Shown: positions 33,090 to 42,058, counted from the first letter of the stretch. The stretch: 64,000 nt of DNA from Clostridia bacterium (GCA_900755895.1 CAAEIG010000138.1:1-64000), one strand, 5' to 3'. Numbers and translations are program-made. Notes: generated by a model from the sequence alone, not told the origin.

Positions 33090-34612
33090 GTGCTGGTCCT
33101 TTGTGGACCGGCCTTTTTTTGTTCTGAGGAGGAGTCCTTGCAGAGCAGAAAGTAGAGCGGGGCAAAGATGCCTGCGGCCAAAGCGGTTCCGGCTCCTGCT
33201 GCCAACAGTGGATTTGTTACATTGTGAAAGGCTCCCCAGGCACACGCCACAGAAAATGCGGCACACAGAAAGGGGAGTACCCCGTGACGCCAGAGAGACA
33301 GGCATACCCCTGTGACTTTCAAGAGGCGGTGAAGGCTGAGAGAAGCGTTAAAAATCGTGCTGAAGAATAGAATGGCTACATAGCTTTCCATCCCGAAAAA
33401 ACGCAGCAGGCAGAGCACTAAGGTAACCCGCAGCAGGGAATCGGCAAAATTATACTTCATGGAGTTAAACTGTTCATCCAGCCCCTTTAAAAGGCTGTCC
33501 ACCACCACATCCAGGTAGATCAGAGGAGCCAAGGGTGCCAATACACGCAGGTAGGTTCCTGCAGCGCCGCTGTGGTAAAAAGCCTGGCCCCAACTGTCAC
33601 CGAAGGCAAGGAAAACACCTGCAAAGAACATGCCAAAGGCCAGGGCCATCCCAACTGCCTTTCCGGTGATGTGGGCTACAGAGCGTCGATGCTCCAGCTC
33701 CCGTTCCTTGGCGATTTTTGGGATCAGTAGGGAGGCGAAGGAGGACAGCAGAGAAGATGGGAAAAACAGCATGGGCATTGCCATGCCGGAGAGTAAGCCG
33801 TATTGGGAGAGGGCTGCGGAATATCCCAGCCCGAACCGCTGCAGCTCCCGAGGGATCAGCAGGTTTTCCCCAGTGTTTAACGCACTCCTTGCTGCAGAGC
33901 TCAATGTGCAGGGGAGGGCAATGTGGGAAAGGCCCCGCAGTACGCCTTGGGCTTTTTCTCGGTGGATTGGGGTGTTCCGACGCAGGCTCCTGCGGTATGC
34001 AGCCCAACTGCACAGGAAGGATGCGGCCTCGCCCAAAGTGGAGGAGAGCATCGCTGCAAAGCAGGCGGCTTCCAGGCTTTGAGGGGCGAAGTGCCAAAAG
34101 AGGAAGACTGTCACACCGATGGTGAGGATTTGTTCTACGGTATCGGAAAAGGCAGTGGACAGGGATTCGTCCACCGCCAGAAAATATCCCTTCATGCAGG
34201 TGCACAGGGACATGAAAGGCAGCCCCACGCCGAGAATCCGCAGACAGGGTGCAGCCAGAGGATTTCCAAGAAACAGGGAGGCAGCTGGCTTAGCCAGGAA
34301 GAAAAGCGCTGTGGCAATGGTCAGACTGATGGACATACAGAACGCGAAACACCGGGCCACGGTGGAACGAATCACTTGACGCCTGTCTTCCGCGATGGCT
34401 TTGGCGGTCATCCTGGTCACAGCGAGACTGATGCCCGAGGTGGAAAGGGTCACCGTCAGCATGAAGATGGAGAAAATCAGCTGGTAAAGTCCCATACCCG
34501 CCGACCCCATTTCTTGGGAGAGAAAGGAACGGTAGCCCATATTGGTAATGCGCAGAAACAGGGATACTGCGGTGAGCAGAGCCCCTTGAATGAGAAATTG
34601 ACCTTTTGTCAT
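33086..34612 (-). CDS. SpoVB/MurJ-like polysaccharide flippase
   Basis: The 508-residue membrane protein has about fourteen helices and fits the MOP superfamily branch of SpoVB and YtgP/MurJ. Features include LRITNMGYRSFLSQEMGSAGMG near the N-terminus, here noted as ITNMGYRSFLSQEMG, then TLSTSGISLAVTRM and LLKGLDEQFNSMKYN. Such proteins move lipid-linked glycans across the membrane; in spore formers SpoVB acts in cortex synthesis. The ATG at 34612 follows GGAGG; a longer frame exists upstream. It is transcribed away from prmA, with the two promoters in a 72-nt gap. Confidence 0.87.
   Translation of the reverse strand: MTKGQFLIQGALLTAVSLFLRITNMGYRSFLSQEMGSAGMGLYQLIFSIFMLTVTLSTSGISLAVTRMTAKAIAEDRRQVIRSTVARCFAFCMSISLTIATALFFLAKPAASLFLGNPLAAPCLRILGVGLPFMSLCTCMKGYFLAVDESLSTAFSDTVEQILTIGVTVFLFWHFAPQSLEAACFAAMLSSTLGEAASFLCSWAAYRRSLRRNTPIHREKAQGVLRGLSHIALPCTLSSAARSALNTGENLLIPRELQRFGLGYSAALSQYGLLSGMAMPMLFFPSSLLSSFASLLIPKIAKERELEHRRSVAHITGKAVGMALAFGMFFAGVFLAFGDSWGQAFYHSGAAGTYLRVLAPLAPLIYLDVVVDSLLKGLDEQFNSMKYNFADSLLRVTLVLCLLRFFGMESYVAILFFSTIFNASLSLHRLLKVTGVCLSLWRHGVLPFLCAAFSVACAWGAFHNVTNPLLAAGAGTALAAGIFAPLYFLLCKDSSSEQKKAGPQRTST
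33091..33121 (+). terminator. Terminator after the WYL-like gene
   Basis: GCTGGTCC (33092-33099) pairs with GGACCGGC (33105-33112), followed by T7. It lies within the last codons of the convergent flippase gene. Confidence 0.85.
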
Positions 34613-34624
34613 GGGCGCCTCCGG

Positions 34625-34653
34625 TTGCAATGGAGTAAAGGATGGGATATAAT
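34625..34653 (+). promoter_or_regulatory. prmA promoter
   Basis: TTGCAA (34625-34630) and TATAAT (34648-34653) are 17 nt apart. Confidence 0.8.
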
Positions 34654-34684
34654 ACACACAGAATCTGAGAAGCGAGGAATACTC

Positions 34685-35608
34685 ATGAATGAAAATTGGA
34701 CAGAATTAAAGATAAAAGTGTCGGCGGACCGGGCGGACATGGCGGGGGACATCGCCAATATGGTGGTGCCCTATGGCATCTATATGGAGGACTACTCTCA
34801 TTTAGAAGAGGAGGCCATGGAGATTGCTCACATTGACCTGATCGACGAGGAACTGCTCCAAAAGGATCGGGAGCATGCCATCATTCACATTTACATCAGT
34901 CCCGAGGCCAATCCGGCGGAAGCGGTGTCCTTCTTGGAGGAGCGCTTCCAGGCGGAGAAGATCCCCTATGAGATCGACCGTGACTCCTGTGTGGAGGAAG
35001 ATTGGATCAACAACTGGAAGAAGTATTTCCATCCCATCCCCGTGGGTGAGAAGCTGTTGATTCGTCCTCTGTGGGAGGACGAGTACGACGCACAAGGCCG
35101 CACGGTGCTCCACTTGGAACCTGGCCTGGCCTTTGGCACCGGTACCCATGAGACTACCCGTCTCTGCCTGGAGCTGTTGGAGAAGTATGTCACCCCAGGG
35201 ATCGACTTCCTGGATATGGGCTGCGGCAGTGGTATTCTGTCTGTGGCGGCACTGCTGCTGGGAGCGAAATCCGCAGTGGGTGTGGATATCGACCCCCTGG
35301 CGGTCAAGACCGCTGTGGAGAACGCCCAGACCAATGGGGTGGAAGACCGCTTCACTGGTATCTGTGGCAACCTGGCAGAGAAGGTTACCGGTAAGTTCCA
35401 GGTGGTAGCGGCTAATATTGTGGCGGATATTGTCATCCTCCTCAGCCAGGATGCTCCCCGGTTCCTGAACCCAGACAGCACCTATATCGTCAGCGGAATC
35501 ATCGACACCCGAGAGCAGGATGTGCTGGACGCCATCTCTGATACCTTCCAGGTCATTGAGAGAAGAGAGGAAAAGGGCTGGGTGGCCATGGCACTGAAGC
35601 TCAAATAA
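34685..35608 (+). CDS. prmA: Ribosomal protein L11 methyltransferase
   Basis: The 307-residue protein has an N-terminal substrate-recognition domain and a SAM-dependent methyltransferase domain with FGTGTHETTRLCLELL, LDMGCGSGILSVAAL and VVAANIVADIVI. It trimethylates ribosomal protein L11. The ATG at 34685 follows GAGGAA; the far longer open frame upstream runs antisense to the flippase gene and is not real. In many firmicutes prmA follows dnaJ, but here the two are about 19 kb apart. Confidence 0.94.
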   Translation: MNENWTELKIKVSADRADMAGDIANMVVPYGIYMEDYSHLEEEAMEIAHIDLIDEELLQKDREHAIIHIYISPEANPAEAVSFLEERFQAEKIPYEIDRDSCVEEDWINNWKKYFHPIPVGEKLLIRPLWEDEYDAQGRTVLHLEPGLAFGTGTHETTRLCLELLEKYVTPGIDFLDMGCGSGILSVAALLLGAKSAVGVDIDPLAVKTAVENAQTNGVEDRFTGICGNLAEKVTGKFQVVAANIVADIVILLSQDAPRFLNPDSTYIVSGIIDTREQDVLDAISDTFQVIERREEKGWVAMALKLK

Positions 35609-35628
35609 ATTTTTTAGGGCAAAAGAAA

Positions 35629-35660
35629 AGAGAGATGGGAGACCATCTCTCTTTTTTTGC
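35629..35660. terminator. Terminator between prmA and the anti-sigma gene
   Basis: AGAGAGATGG (35629-35638) pairs with CCATCTCTCT (35643-35652), then T7. The A-rich 5' flank lets it work for the convergent gene too. Confidence 0.88.
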
Positions 35661-35675
35661 AAGCTATCCGTTTCA

Positions 35676-37274
35676 TTAGCCAATGGCTTCGGCCCCACCA
35701 AAGGAGTGCCGGTCCATCAAGGCCTCTTGTCGGAGCAGCTCTTCTCCGCTGGCGTTGTCCTTGACTACAATTGTGATCGTCTCATTGATGGCGGGCAGAT
35801 AGGGCTGGGGGCAGTCCAGGGACACCCGGTAGGCGTAGTAGGGATAGCCGCCGCTGCCATCCTTGGGAGATTGATTCCCGCCCCACCAGGGCGAATTTTC
35901 GTCCCAGAACCAGTTGGTCTGGCCCTCCTCGGTGCCGTATTCCGAAACCGTGGAGCCGATGAGCTCTCCGCTGGCTGTGTAGGCTTCCACCAGGATTTCC
36001 CGATAGTCCTGATTTGTCAGCAGGCTGACATCCCAGCCGCCGTCCTTGGCGTAATGGACCGCAGTCACACCCAGGCCATTGGTGAAGTCGGAATCCTTCT
36101 CCATGGCAGGAAGCTCGTTGGCGTCCAGGTATTTGTAGTGGAAGGGGCTGTTCAGATCCAGGGTTCCGCCATCGTCATAGGTGCTGCTGGTTGTTGCGGT
36201 TCCATTTTCCAGGTCGATGATAAATTCAGCCTTCACCTTGTCCCGCAGGTCCATGCCCTTTTCATCATCATAATACCGGAGCACCAGTTGTTGGGTCCCG
36301 GCAGGAGCGCCGTCAAAGGTGAGCACTGCAGTGGTGGCGTCCTCGGGCCGGGGTGTGGTGGGGGTGGAATAGCGAAGCTCTGTGCCGTCCATGGTGTACA
36401 GGATGGCTTGGAAGTTCGTGTCATACCACTGGGGAATGTTGGTGGTGATTAAGGTCTGGGTGGCAGAAGCGTCCACGTTCAAAATCTCCACGCCAGCATC
36501 GGAGGCAGTCACAGCAAAGTTCTTATTTCCACTGGTGTCTGTCGTCACAGTGAAAGCTGCGTCCAGTGCCACGTCCACATACACATAACCCTCATAGGTG
36601 TATTTGTCCGGCGCGGTGAGCTGGGAAACAGAAATGGCCACATCTAACTGACTGCCGTTTTCCACTGGTTTCGGCAGAGCCAATGAGACAGCGCCCACAT
36701 AGTGATTGTCCTCACTGCGCTTCAATATTGTGTTGAATGTGGTTTCCACGTTCTCGCCGTTTACGGTCAATATGGTGGTTTCCCCGTTGAGGTTGCTCCC
36801 CACAGAGAGCCATTCGTACCGCTCCCAGATTTCACTGGCGGCAGTAACATCCACCGAGAAGGTGAGGTTTTTTCCATCGCTGAAAGCTTCCAGAATTTCC
36901 ATGGTGTAATCCCCGCTGGTGGCGGTGACGTGCACATCCTGTACGTCGTAAGTGCCTACATTGGCGCCATGGGCGGTTTTTGAGGCGTCAACGGTCCGAA
37001 AAGAGCCGTTCACTGCCTGAAAGAATTTTCCCACTCCCGGCAAACTCTCCGCGAAAGCGGGGAATGCTGCATTGACGCCGAACATCAACCCGCAGCACAG
37101 GCAGGCAGCGGTGACCGTGACCCACAAGGCCTTGTGATGTCGGCGACGGATAGGCACTTCCTGCTGTACCCCCAGCATACGGTAGGTGTCTTCAAAGCAC
37201 TGTGTGGCCCTTTCCGAGAGGGTCCGGCGGGGGAGTTCCTGCTGCAGTTGTTCTAAAAACGCATGATCCTTCAT
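35676..37274 (-). CDS. DUF4179 membrane protein, probable anti-sigma factor
   Basis: The 532-residue protein has a cytoplasmic N-terminus (ELPRRTLSERATQCFEDTYRM), one membrane helix (ALWVTVTAACLCCGLMFGVN) and a large extracellular beta-rich domain of the DUF4179 type. Genes of this type sit directly after ECF sigma factors and probably hold the sigma factor at the membrane until a surface signal arrives. The start ATG at 37274 overlaps the sigma stop by 4 nt (ATGA), so the two are coupled. The signal is unknown. Confidence 0.85.
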   Translation of the reverse strand: MKDHAFLEQLQQELPRRTLSERATQCFEDTYRMLGVQQEVPIRRRHHKALWVTVTAACLCCGLMFGVNAAFPAFAESLPGVGKFFQAVNGSFRTVDASKTAHGANVGTYDVQDVHVTATSGDYTMEILEAFSDGKNLTFSVDVTAASEIWERYEWLSVGSNLNGETTILTVNGENVETTFNTILKRSEDNHYVGAVSLALPKPVENGSQLDVAISVSQLTAPDKYTYEGYVYVDVALDAAFTVTTDTSGNKNFAVTASDAGVEILNVDASATQTLITTNIPQWYDTNFQAILYTMDGTELRYSTPTTPRPEDATTAVLTFDGAPAGTQQLVLRYYDDEKGMDLRDKVKAEFIIDLENGTATTSSTYDDGGTLDLNSPFHYKYLDANELPAMEKDSDFTNGLGVTAVHYAKDGGWDVSLLTNQDYREILVEAYTASGELIGSTVSEYGTEEGQTNWFWDENSPWWGGNQSPKDGSGGYPYYAYRVSLDCPQPYLPAINETITIVVKDNASGEELLRQEALMDRHSFGGAEAIG

Positions 37275-37783
37275 ATACATTCTCCTTTCTCCTGCAAGTA
37301 GAGTTTCTTGAAGCGGTCGCGGCTGCGCGTGAGCCTGACCCGCACCGCACCCTCCGAGATGGAGAGCACGTCGGCGATCTGTCGGACAGTGAGATCATCG
37401 TAGTAATACAGGGACAAAATGAGCTGATCCTTGTCAGCAAGCTGCTTCATGGCGTTGCCCACATCCAGAGAGGTGTCCCAGTCAGGCTCGTCGCCGGACT
37501 CGGGAAGTTCCTCCACAAAGGCGTAGTGGCTTTGCTTTCGTTGGATGTCCCTGCACTTGTTCAGAAGGATTTTTACCAGCCATGTTTTAAAGTAGCGGTC
37601 CTTCTGCAAAGTGGGAAGGGATTCCCAGCAGGCAAGGATCGTGTCCTGGATGGCATCCAGAGCGTCATCCTCCTGGTGAAGTGTCAGCAGGGCGGTGTTG
37701 TAGAGCATTTGCCGGTGCTGGTCCATCAGTAGGGCAAAGGCCTCTTTGTCCCCTTTTTTCGATCGTTTCACAAGGTCCGTCAC
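37271..37783 (-). CDS. ECF-type RNA polymerase sigma factor
   Basis: The 170-residue protein has sigma region 2 (FALLMDQHRQMLYNTAL, ALDAIQDTILACWESL, YFKTWLVKILLNKCRD) and region 4 (LILSLYYYDDLTVRQIADVL, SEGAVRVRLTRSRDRF). GTG at 37783 follows GGAGG. It is overlapped by its DUF4179 partner. An ECF-like promoter (GTAAC-N16-CGACTAAT) lies upstream, which suggests positive autoregulation. Confidence 0.95.
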   Translation of the reverse strand: MTDLVKRSKKGDKEAFALLMDQHRQMLYNTALLTLHQEDDALDAIQDTILACWESLPTLQKDRYFKTWLVKILLNKCRDIQRKQSHYAFVEELPESGDEPDWDTSLDVGNAMKQLADKDQLILSLYYYDDLTVRQIADVLSISEGAVRVRLTRSRDRFKKLYLQEKGECI

Positions 37784-37809
37784 GGATCTCCCTCCTTTCT
37801 CTTACACCT

Positions 37810-37838
37810 ATTAGTCGCAGGAGAGGGAAAAATGTTAC
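37810..37838 (-). promoter_or_regulatory. Candidate autoregulated ECF promoter
   Basis: On the minus strand GTAAC (37838-37834) is followed after 16 nt by CGACTAAT (37817-37810). An AAC-type -35 plus CGnCTAAT -10 is the usual style of ECF targets in Firmicutes. Confidence 0.6.
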
Positions 37839-37857
37839 GCAGAAAAAGTGGATGGAA

Positions 37858-37890
37858 TGAAAAAGGCTCCCCGCCAAAGCGGAGAGCCTT
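37858..37890 (-). terminator. Terminator of the epimerase/oxidoreductase unit
   Basis: AAGGCTC and CCGC in the 5' arm (37862-37873) pair with GCGG and GAGCCTT (37879-37889). The stem runs into TTTTTC on the minus strand. Confidence 0.85.
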
Positions 37891-37904
37891 CAAAACATCA
37901 TGTG

Positions 37905-38756
37905 TTACAGATTGGCCTTCAGCCAAGCAATGTCTTCTTTTAGGCAGGTGATGCGGTCATTGTCGCCGTAGTTGGCCTCACGTTCCACCACATACAGGAT
38001 GTCATCCCGCTGGGCATCAGCAGCAGCTTTCACGGCTTTCCAGTCCACAATACCGGTGCCCTGAGGCACATTGAGCTTGTCCCGTTCTTCCATCATCTTC
38101 AAGATTTCCGGCGGGATAATGGGCTTGCCATTTTCATCCACTTCGAACTTGGGATGCTGGGAGGGCTGATGACGGGATTCCGGCTTGTCAGGGCCGATCA
38201 CATCGCCGTTCTCCTTGATGTGGATAGCGGCAATACGGCCAGCATGTTGCTGGATGTACTCCACCGGGTTGACCCCAGCGGCAGAAGCCCAACCGCAGTC
38301 AATCTCAAAGGCCACAGTCTCAGGATCGGTGTACTCCATCAACCAGTCCATCAGGTACTTGCCGTTGTCTACGGTAAATTCGCTGGTGTGGTTGTGATAG
38401 CCGATGGTGATGCCGTGTTCCTTGGCGATCTTGCCCAGGCGGTTCAGCTCCTCAGCCACTTCCTTGGCCTCCTCCTGATTGCAGAAAGGAGTTCCAGGGC
38501 AAGCGACGTATTTCACGCCCAATTTGGCGAGATAGGGGAGATCCTGCTCGATGGCGTCCATGCCCACATGAGCGGACACGGCCTGAATACCGGATTCCTC
38601 CAGCACCTTCACTACATCTTCTGCGGGGACTCCCTCGTAATCGCGGATCAATTCCACTCCGGAAAAGCCCAGTTCAGCGGCCTTGCGCAGCTTGTCCAAG
38701 AAGGAAAGCCCCAGGTCAAAACCGAAGGAGTAGATCTGCAAATTGATATTGTTCAT
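37905..38756 (-). CDS. Sugar phosphate isomerase/epimerase family protein
   Basis: The 283-residue TIM-barrel protein is of the AP endonuclease 2-like (IolE/IolI) type: LQIYSFGFDLGLSFLDKLRK, GFSGVELIRDYEGVPA, IGYHNHTSEF, AFEIDCGWASAAGVNPVEY and IAAIHIKENGD. The Glu, His and Asp metal ligands of the family are present. It probably isomerises a sugar or cyclitol derivative made by the oxidoreductase 38 nt upstream; the substrate is unknown. The ATG at 38756 is preferred over a GTG at 38765. Confidence 0.87.
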   Translation of the reverse strand: MNNINLQIYSFGFDLGLSFLDKLRKAAELGFSGVELIRDYEGVPAEDVVKVLEESGIQAVSAHVGMDAIEQDLPYLAKLGVKYVACPGTPFCNQEEAKEVAEELNRLGKIAKEHGITIGYHNHTSEFTVDNGKYLMDWLMEYTDPETVAFEIDCGWASAAGVNPVEYIQQHAGRIAAIHIKENGDVIGPDKPESRHQPSQHPKFEVDENGKPIIPPEILKMMEERDKLNVPQGTGIVDWKAVKAAADAQRDDILYVVEREANYGDNDRITCLKEDIAWLKANL

Positions 38757-38794
38757 TTCTGGCACATCCTTTCCTCAAAGGCCGGTCCCGGTGC

Positions 38795-39913
38795 TTAGAA
38801 GTAGACGGGCTTGCCGGTCTTGGAGGACTGATAGATAGCGTCCAGAATCTTGGTGACCACGAAAGCCTGGTCGGCAGTGACAAACAGCTCGCCCTCGCCG
38901 CGCAGAGCCTTCACCCAGATGTCATGCTCCTTGGAGAGGGGAGCGGGACCCTGGCTGAAGCCGGGGATGTAGGAGGGGATCTTGTGACCCACGGTGGTCA
39001 CGGCGGGCTGGCCGGCCACAACGTGGTTCAGACGAACAACGTCGTCCAGAGTGTCCATGCCGCCCTTGGTGCCAGCCAGCATCACATGAGCATTGCCGTT
39101 GGCGCCGGTCTCGGGAACCATGTTGATGGCCCAAGCAGCACGCAGATTGATGACAGCGCCGTTCTTCATCTTGATGTGACCAACAGCGGAGTCCTCAACG
39201 TCATAAGTCTTGTTGTTCCAGTTGTCGGGCTGACCCTGACCGTTCACCTGGCCCTGATGCTGGGGATCCAGCAGCTGGCCCAGCTTCTCAAAGGAGGTGC
39301 CCACAACGTAATCCACGTCGTAGTTGTTCATCAGGAACAGGGTCAAATCCAGAGCATGGGTGCCAATGTCGATCAGGGGACCGCCGCCCTGCTTGGACTT
39401 GTCGGTGAACACGCCCCAGGTGGGCACGCCACGACGGCGCAGATAGGTGGCCTCGGCGTAGTAGATATCGCCCAGCCAGCCATCGTCCACCACAGCCTTA
39501 GCAACCTGGCTGGAGGGGAAGTGACGGTACTGATAGCCGATGGTCAGCAGCTTGCCGGTACGATCCCGAGCGTCCAGCATCTTCTGAGCGTCAGCGGGAG
39601 TAGCAGCCATGGGCTTCTCGCACAGCACGTGCTTGCCAGCTTCCAGAGCAGCCACAGTGATCTCGCAGTGGGCCACGTTGGGAGTCAGAACATGCACAGC
39701 GTCGATGGTGGGGTCAGCCAGCAGCTCATGATAGTCGGTGTAGACCTTTGCATCGGGGGTGCCGTACTCTTTAGCGGCCTTCTCAGCGCGCTCGGGGATC
39801 AGGTCACAGAAAGCAACCATGTCCACAAATTCTGTCTGCTGAGCCATGCCGGGGAAGTGCTTGCCGTTGGCGATGCCGCCGCAGCCAATGAAGCCGATCT
39901 TCAATTTTGCCAT
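38795..39913 (-). CDS. Gfo/Idh/MocA family oxidoreductase
   Basis: The 372-residue protein has a Rossmann fold with IGFIGCGGIANGKHFPG, AVHVLTPNVAHCEI, LCEKPMAATPADAQ (the EKP signature) and a C-terminal domain with GGPLIDIGTHALDL. It is an NAD(P)-dependent sugar or inositol dehydrogenase of unknown substrate. GGAGGAGATC precedes the ATG. It is the first gene of a two-gene unit with the epimerase, under a promoter with a nearby dyad. Codon use suggests strong expression. Confidence 0.9.
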   Translation of the reverse strand: MAKLKIGFIGCGGIANGKHFPGMAQQTEFVDMVAFCDLIPERAEKAAKEYGTPDAKVYTDYHELLADPTIDAVHVLTPNVAHCEITVAALEAGKHVLCEKPMAATPADAQKMLDARDRTGKLLTIGYQYRHFPSSQVAKAVVDDGWLGDIYYAEATYLRRRGVPTWGVFTDKSKQGGGPLIDIGTHALDLTLFLMNNYDVDYVVGTSFEKLGQLLDPQHQGQVNGQGQPDNWNNKTYDVEDSAVGHIKMKNGAVINLRAAWAINMVPETGANGNAHVMLAGTKGGMDTLDDVVRLNHVVAGQPAVTTVGHKIPSYIPGFSQGPAPLSKEHDIWVKALRGEGELFVTADQAFVVTKILDAIYQSSKTGKPVYF

Positions 39914-39954
39914 TGTAGGATCTCCTCCTATAAAGTGGAATAATTCATTGTGTT

Positions 39955-40012
39955 CACTCGGGAGTTCCGAGTGATTTGGTTTTATTGTAGTACACGATTT
40001 CCCAAAAGTAAA
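39955..40012 (-). promoter_or_regulatory. Promoter and dyad operator of the oxidoreductase/epimerase unit
   Basis: On the minus strand TTTACT (40012-40007) and TACAAT (39989-39984) are 17 nt apart. Just downstream lies a perfect inverted repeat CACTCGG (39955-39961) N5 CCGAGTG (39967-39973), near the expected transcription start, so a repressor site is likely. Confidence 0.65.
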
Positions 40013-40081
40013 GGGCCATTCTCCCACGGATTTTAGAAAACTTTCCCTTACCAATTAGAACATCACGTGTTTTCTAGAAAA

Positions 40082-41521
40082 TTAGTACTGCTTGCCCCAG
40101 TAGACCATGTGCTTAGCGGGTTTGCCACAGCACACGCATACATCAGAGAGCTGCTCTTCCTCGAAGGGGATGCAGCGGGACTTGACGCCTCCGGTCTCCT
40201 CTTTGATCTTTTCCTCGCAAGCGCTGTCGCCGCACCACATGGCCTTGATAAAGCCGGGATGGTTCTCGGCGATGTCCAGGAACTGATCGTAGGTGGTGGC
40301 GGTGAAGGTTTTCTCCTTCAGGTTCTCCAGGGCCTTCTGGTAGATAGCGTCGTGAAGAGCGGAGAGGGAAGTCTCCACGGCTTCGTCCAAATTGTCCAGA
40401 GAGACAAACTGCTTTTCCCGGTTGTCCCGGCGTACCAATACGCACTGGTTCTGCTCCAAATCCTTGGGGCCGATCTCCAGCCGCAGCGGTACACCCTGCA
40501 TCTCGTACTGAGCGAACTTCCAGCCGGGGGAGTTGTCGCTGTCGTCCAGCTTCACACGGAAGTTTTCGGAGAGCTTAGAGGCCAGCTCTTTGGCTTTTTC
40601 CATGACGCCGGGCTTGTGTGCAGCCACGGGCACAATGACCACCTGGATGGGGGCGATCTTGGGCGGGAGCACCAGACCGTTGTCGTCGCCGTGAACCATG
40701 ATGACTGCGCCGATCATACGAGTGGACACACCCCAGGAAGTCTGATGGGGATGCTGCAGCTTGTTTTCCCGGTCGGTAAAGGTGATGTCAAAAGCCTTGG
40801 TGAAGCCGTCGCCAAAGTAGTGGCTGGTGCCACCCTGCAGAGCCACGCCGTTGTGCATCATGGGCTCGATGGTGTAGGTGGCCTCTGCGCCGGCGAACTT
40901 CTCCTTTTCCGTCTTCTGGCCAACCACGGCGGGGATGGCCAAGGTCTCCCGGTAGAAATCCTCGTAGACCTTCAGCATGGTCAAAGTGAACTCCTGGGCC
41001 TCCTCGGCGGTCTCGTGCATGGTGTGGCCTTCCTGCCACAGGAACTCAGAGGAGCGCAGGAAGGGGCGGGTGGTCTTCTCCCAGCGCACCACGCTGCACC
41101 ACTGGTTGTACAGCTTGGGCAGATCCCGGTAGGAGTGAATGATATTGTGATAGTGCTCGCAGAAGAGTGTTTCGCTGGTGGGACGGACGTAGAGCCGCTC
41201 GGCGAGCTTTTCGCCGCCGCCCTCGGTGACGATAGCGCACTCCGGTGCAAAGCCCTCTACGTGATCCTTTTCTTTCTGCAGCAGGCTCTCGGGGATGAAC
41301 AGAGGCATATACACGTTTTGCACGCCAACCTTCTTAAAGCGGGCGTCCAGATCGTGCTGCATATTTTCCCACAGGGCATAGCCGTAGGGCTCGATGACCA
41401 TGCAGCCCTTGACGCTGGAATAGTCCATCAGCTCGGCCTTTTTCACCACGTCGGTGTACCACTGGGAGAAATCCTCCTCCATGGAGGTGATGTTCTCCAC
41501 CATCTTTTTTTGCTGTGCCAT
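40082..41521 (-). CDS. proS: Prolyl-tRNA synthetase (archaeal/eukaryote-like type)
   Basis: The 479-residue class II synthetase starts MAQQKKMVENITSMEEDFSQ, given only in part, and has RPTSETLFCEHYH (motif 2 region), FLWQEGHTMHETAEEA and GTSHYFGDGFTKAFDI. It lacks the large editing insertion of the E. coli type and has the C-terminal extension ending HMVYWGKQY, so it belongs to the shorter class. It charges tRNA-Pro. The ATG at 41521 has AAAGGA upstream. It has its own promoter after the acpP terminator. Confidence 0.95.
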   Translation of the reverse strand: MAQQKKMVENITSMEEDFSQWYTDVVKKAELMDYSSVKGCMVIEPYGYALWENMQHDLDARFKKVGVQNVYMPLFIPESLLQKEKDHVEGFAPECAIVTEGGGEKLAERLYVRPTSETLFCEHYHNIIHSYRDLPKLYNQWCSVVRWEKTTRPFLRSSEFLWQEGHTMHETAEEAQEFTLTMLKVYEDFYRETLAIPAVVGQKTEKEKFAGAEATYTIEPMMHNGVALQGGTSHYFGDGFTKAFDITFTDRENKLQHPHQTSWGVSTRMIGAVIMVHGDDNGLVLPPKIAPIQVVIVPVAAHKPGVMEKAKELASKLSENFRVKLDDSDNSPGWKFAQYEMQGVPLRLEIGPKDLEQNQCVLVRRDNREKQFVSLDNLDEAVETSLSALHDAIYQKALENLKEKTFTATTYDQFLDIAENHPGFIKAMWCGDSACEEKIKEETGGVKSRCIPFEEEQLSDVCVCCGKPAKHMVYWGKQY

Positions 41522-41561
41522 AAAAAACAAATCCTTTCGGGCAGATTTCATATCTTTGATC

Positions 41562-41590
41562 ATTATATATGTGCTTGGTCGTTTTTGCAA
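41562..41590 (-). promoter_or_regulatory. proS promoter
   Basis: On the minus strand TTGCAA (41590-41585) and TATAAT (41567-41562) are 17 nt apart. Confidence 0.82.
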
Positions 41591-41602
41591 GGAAAATGCA
41601 AA

Positions 41603-41629
41603 GAAAAAACCCGGACGAAACCGTCCGGG
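41603..41629 (-). terminator. acpP terminator
   Basis: CCCGGACG (41610-41617) pairs with CGTCCGGG (41622-41629); T6 follows on the minus strand. Confidence 0.92.
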
Positions 41630-41664
41630 CAAGAGCATCATTTTTGAACTGTAGCGGCCGCCAA

Positions 41665-41898
41665 TTACACGTTGGAGTGGCCCTCGATGTACTCCACCAA
41701 AGCGCCGACAGTCTTGATGTTCTCCACTTCCTCGTCGGGGATCTCCACTTCAAACTCGTCCTCAATGGACATCAGAAGATCCACAACGTCCAGGGAATCC
41801 GCACCCAGGTCGTCCGCAAGGGTGGTTTCAGCCGTGATGGAGTCCTCCTCGACATCGAACTGTTCGCTGAGAATCGCCTTGACTTTTTCTAACACCAT
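41665..41898 (-). CDS. acpP: Acyl carrier protein
   Basis: The 77-residue acidic protein has the phosphopantetheine site DLGADSLDVVDL (Ser in DSL) and a typical start VLEKVKAILSEQFDVEED. It carries acyl chains in fatty acid synthesis. AGGAGG precedes the ATG. It stands alone rather than in a fab cluster, with its own promoter about 130 nt upstream and a terminator directly after. Confidence 0.96.
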   Translation of the reverse strand: MVLEKVKAILSEQFDVEEDSITAETTLADDLGADSLDVVDLLMSIEDEFEVEIPDEEVENIKTVGALVEYIEGHSNV

Positions 41899-42029
41899 TT
41901 CTCGTTCCTCCTAAAAAATGTTCTGAAATGTTTGGGGGCCACGGGTATGCAAGATATGGACAAACCCCGTTCTTGTGTGATACAATCCATAGGCTGGCGG
42001 TTACGCCCCAGGCTGTATCCGTCACCTTC

Positions 42030-42058
42030 ATTGTATTGAGTATGCCCTGCTTTGTCAA
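42030..42058 (-). promoter_or_regulatory. acpP promoter
   Basis: On the minus strand TTGACA (42058-42053) and TACAAT (42035-42030) are 17 nt apart. The transcript would carry a leader of about 125 nt before acpP. The region also serves the divergent aroE gene. Confidence 0.8.

Noticed and set aside
33923..34684. N-terminal extension of the prmA frame by 254 codons
   Set aside because: It runs antisense to the flippase gene and upstream of the prmA promoter and ribosome binding site.
40067..41647. A 526-codon frame antisense to proS
   Set aside because: proS has all synthetase motifs, a promoter and a terminator on the minus strand; the opposite frame has none of these.
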